Origin: Xenophilus aerolatus
Lineage (GTDB): Bacteria; Pseudomonadota; Gammaproteobacteria; Burkholderiales; Burkholderiaceae_C
Length of the DNA stretch: 64,000 nucleotides
Assembly: GCA_030418545.1 (NCBI GenBank)
Contig: QAIB01000002.1
Coordinates: 434,001 to 498,000 of the forward strand
Reading direction: 5' to 3'
The notes beneath the pieces were generated by a model that made no database searches, was not told the DNA's origin, and worked only from the letters and a program-made list of their open reading frames with translations. Position 1 is the first letter of the stretch, and each line of letters opens with the position of its first letter. The position numbers and the translations under genes are program-made. Shown here in pieces: positions 62,525-64,000 of this stretch.

Positions 62525-62562
62525 CCGGCGCGATCTTGAAAATCGCGCCGGATCGACCATCT
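62525..62562 (+). promoter_or_regulatory. Candidate heat-shock (sigma-32) promoter of lon within a hairpin
   Basis: CTTGAAA (62535-62541), 13 bases, GACCATCT (62555-62562) resembles the sigma-32 consensus. CTTGAAA is the exact loop between arms CCGGCGCGAT (62525-62534) and ATCGCGCCGG (62542-62551), a perfect 10-bp inverted repeat. lon is a classic sigma-32 gene; the promoter call is inference. Confidence 0.5.
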
Positions 62563-62589
62563 TTGACCTATCCCTTTTCGAGGATTTCC

Positions 62590-64000
<1,411 letters not shown>

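Noticed and set aside
62463-62589. CIRCE/HrcA element before lon
   Set aside because: The inverted repeat CCGGCGCGAT/ATCGCGCCGG has a seven-base loop and does not resemble TTAGCACTC-N9-GAGTGCTAA.

Overview
The window is a stretch of GC-rich bacterial chromosome (GC-biased third codon positions throughout). Gene content and order point to a betaproteobacterium of the Comamonadaceae, probably Variovorax-like: tRNA-Leu, tig, clpP, clpX, lon in a row; a tctDE/tctCBA tricarboxylate uptake locus; acdS (ACC deaminase) divergent from an Lrp-type regulator; the hpnCDE squalene genes; and families of short palindromic repeats that I associate with this family. The genus is an inference from gene content, not from a marker comparison.

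Layout. 1-5.1 kb: the 3' part of a DUF349 gene, then a leftward block with an MtfA-type peptidase, lpxH, two cyclophilins and a TPR protein. 5.3-11.3 kb: rightward housekeeping genes (cysS, a DNA-3-methyladenine glycosylase, accA with a TTG start, tilS, lysC) ending in tRNA-Ser(GCU). 11.3-13.5 kb: a 2,156-bp element integrated at the 3' end of that tRNA and bounded by a 13-bp direct repeat. It holds a divergent repressor gene, two unknown small genes, a phage replication initiator and a small basic protein that looks like a single-stranded-DNA-binding protein. There are no coat, assembly or integrase genes, so it resembles the RS1 satellite of CTX phage in design. 13.7-18.9 kb: recQ, an ATP-dependent DNA ligase, a YihY/BrkB membrane protein, PPK2 and an S4-domain protein. 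19-24.7 kb: two-component system TctDE divergent from transporter TctCBA. 24.9-26.2 kb: SET-domain and small proteins. 26.3-32.9 kb: a TetR-controlled tripartite RND efflux operon. 33-34.7 kb: a fasciclin-domain protein and a secreted protein.

34.8-42.9 kb: a sigma-54 enhancer-binding regulator followed by a strong sigma-54 promoter and a complete branched-chain-amino-acid-type ABC transporter plus an alpha/beta hydrolase. Three long CGAAGG-type hairpins sit in the transporter's intergenic gaps. 43-47.6 kb: a DUF1993 protein, acdR/acdS, hemH, a HAD hydrolase and an SH3 protein. 47.6-52.4 kb: hpnE, hpnD and hpnC, with a hipBA toxin-antitoxin pair lodged between hpnC and hpnD. 52.5-58.8 kb: kup and a second RND pump behind a strong sigma-70 promoter and a TetR-type palindrome without an adjacent TetR gene. 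58.9-64 kb: tRNA-Leu(UAG) and the protein quality-control genes tig, clpP, clpX and lon (cut by the window end).

The most novel-looking item is the tRNA-Ser element. Its circular form can be predicted in detail: the repressor frame, which in the chromosome runs antisense into the tRNA, would in the circle end exactly at a terminator shared with the last gene of the replication operon.
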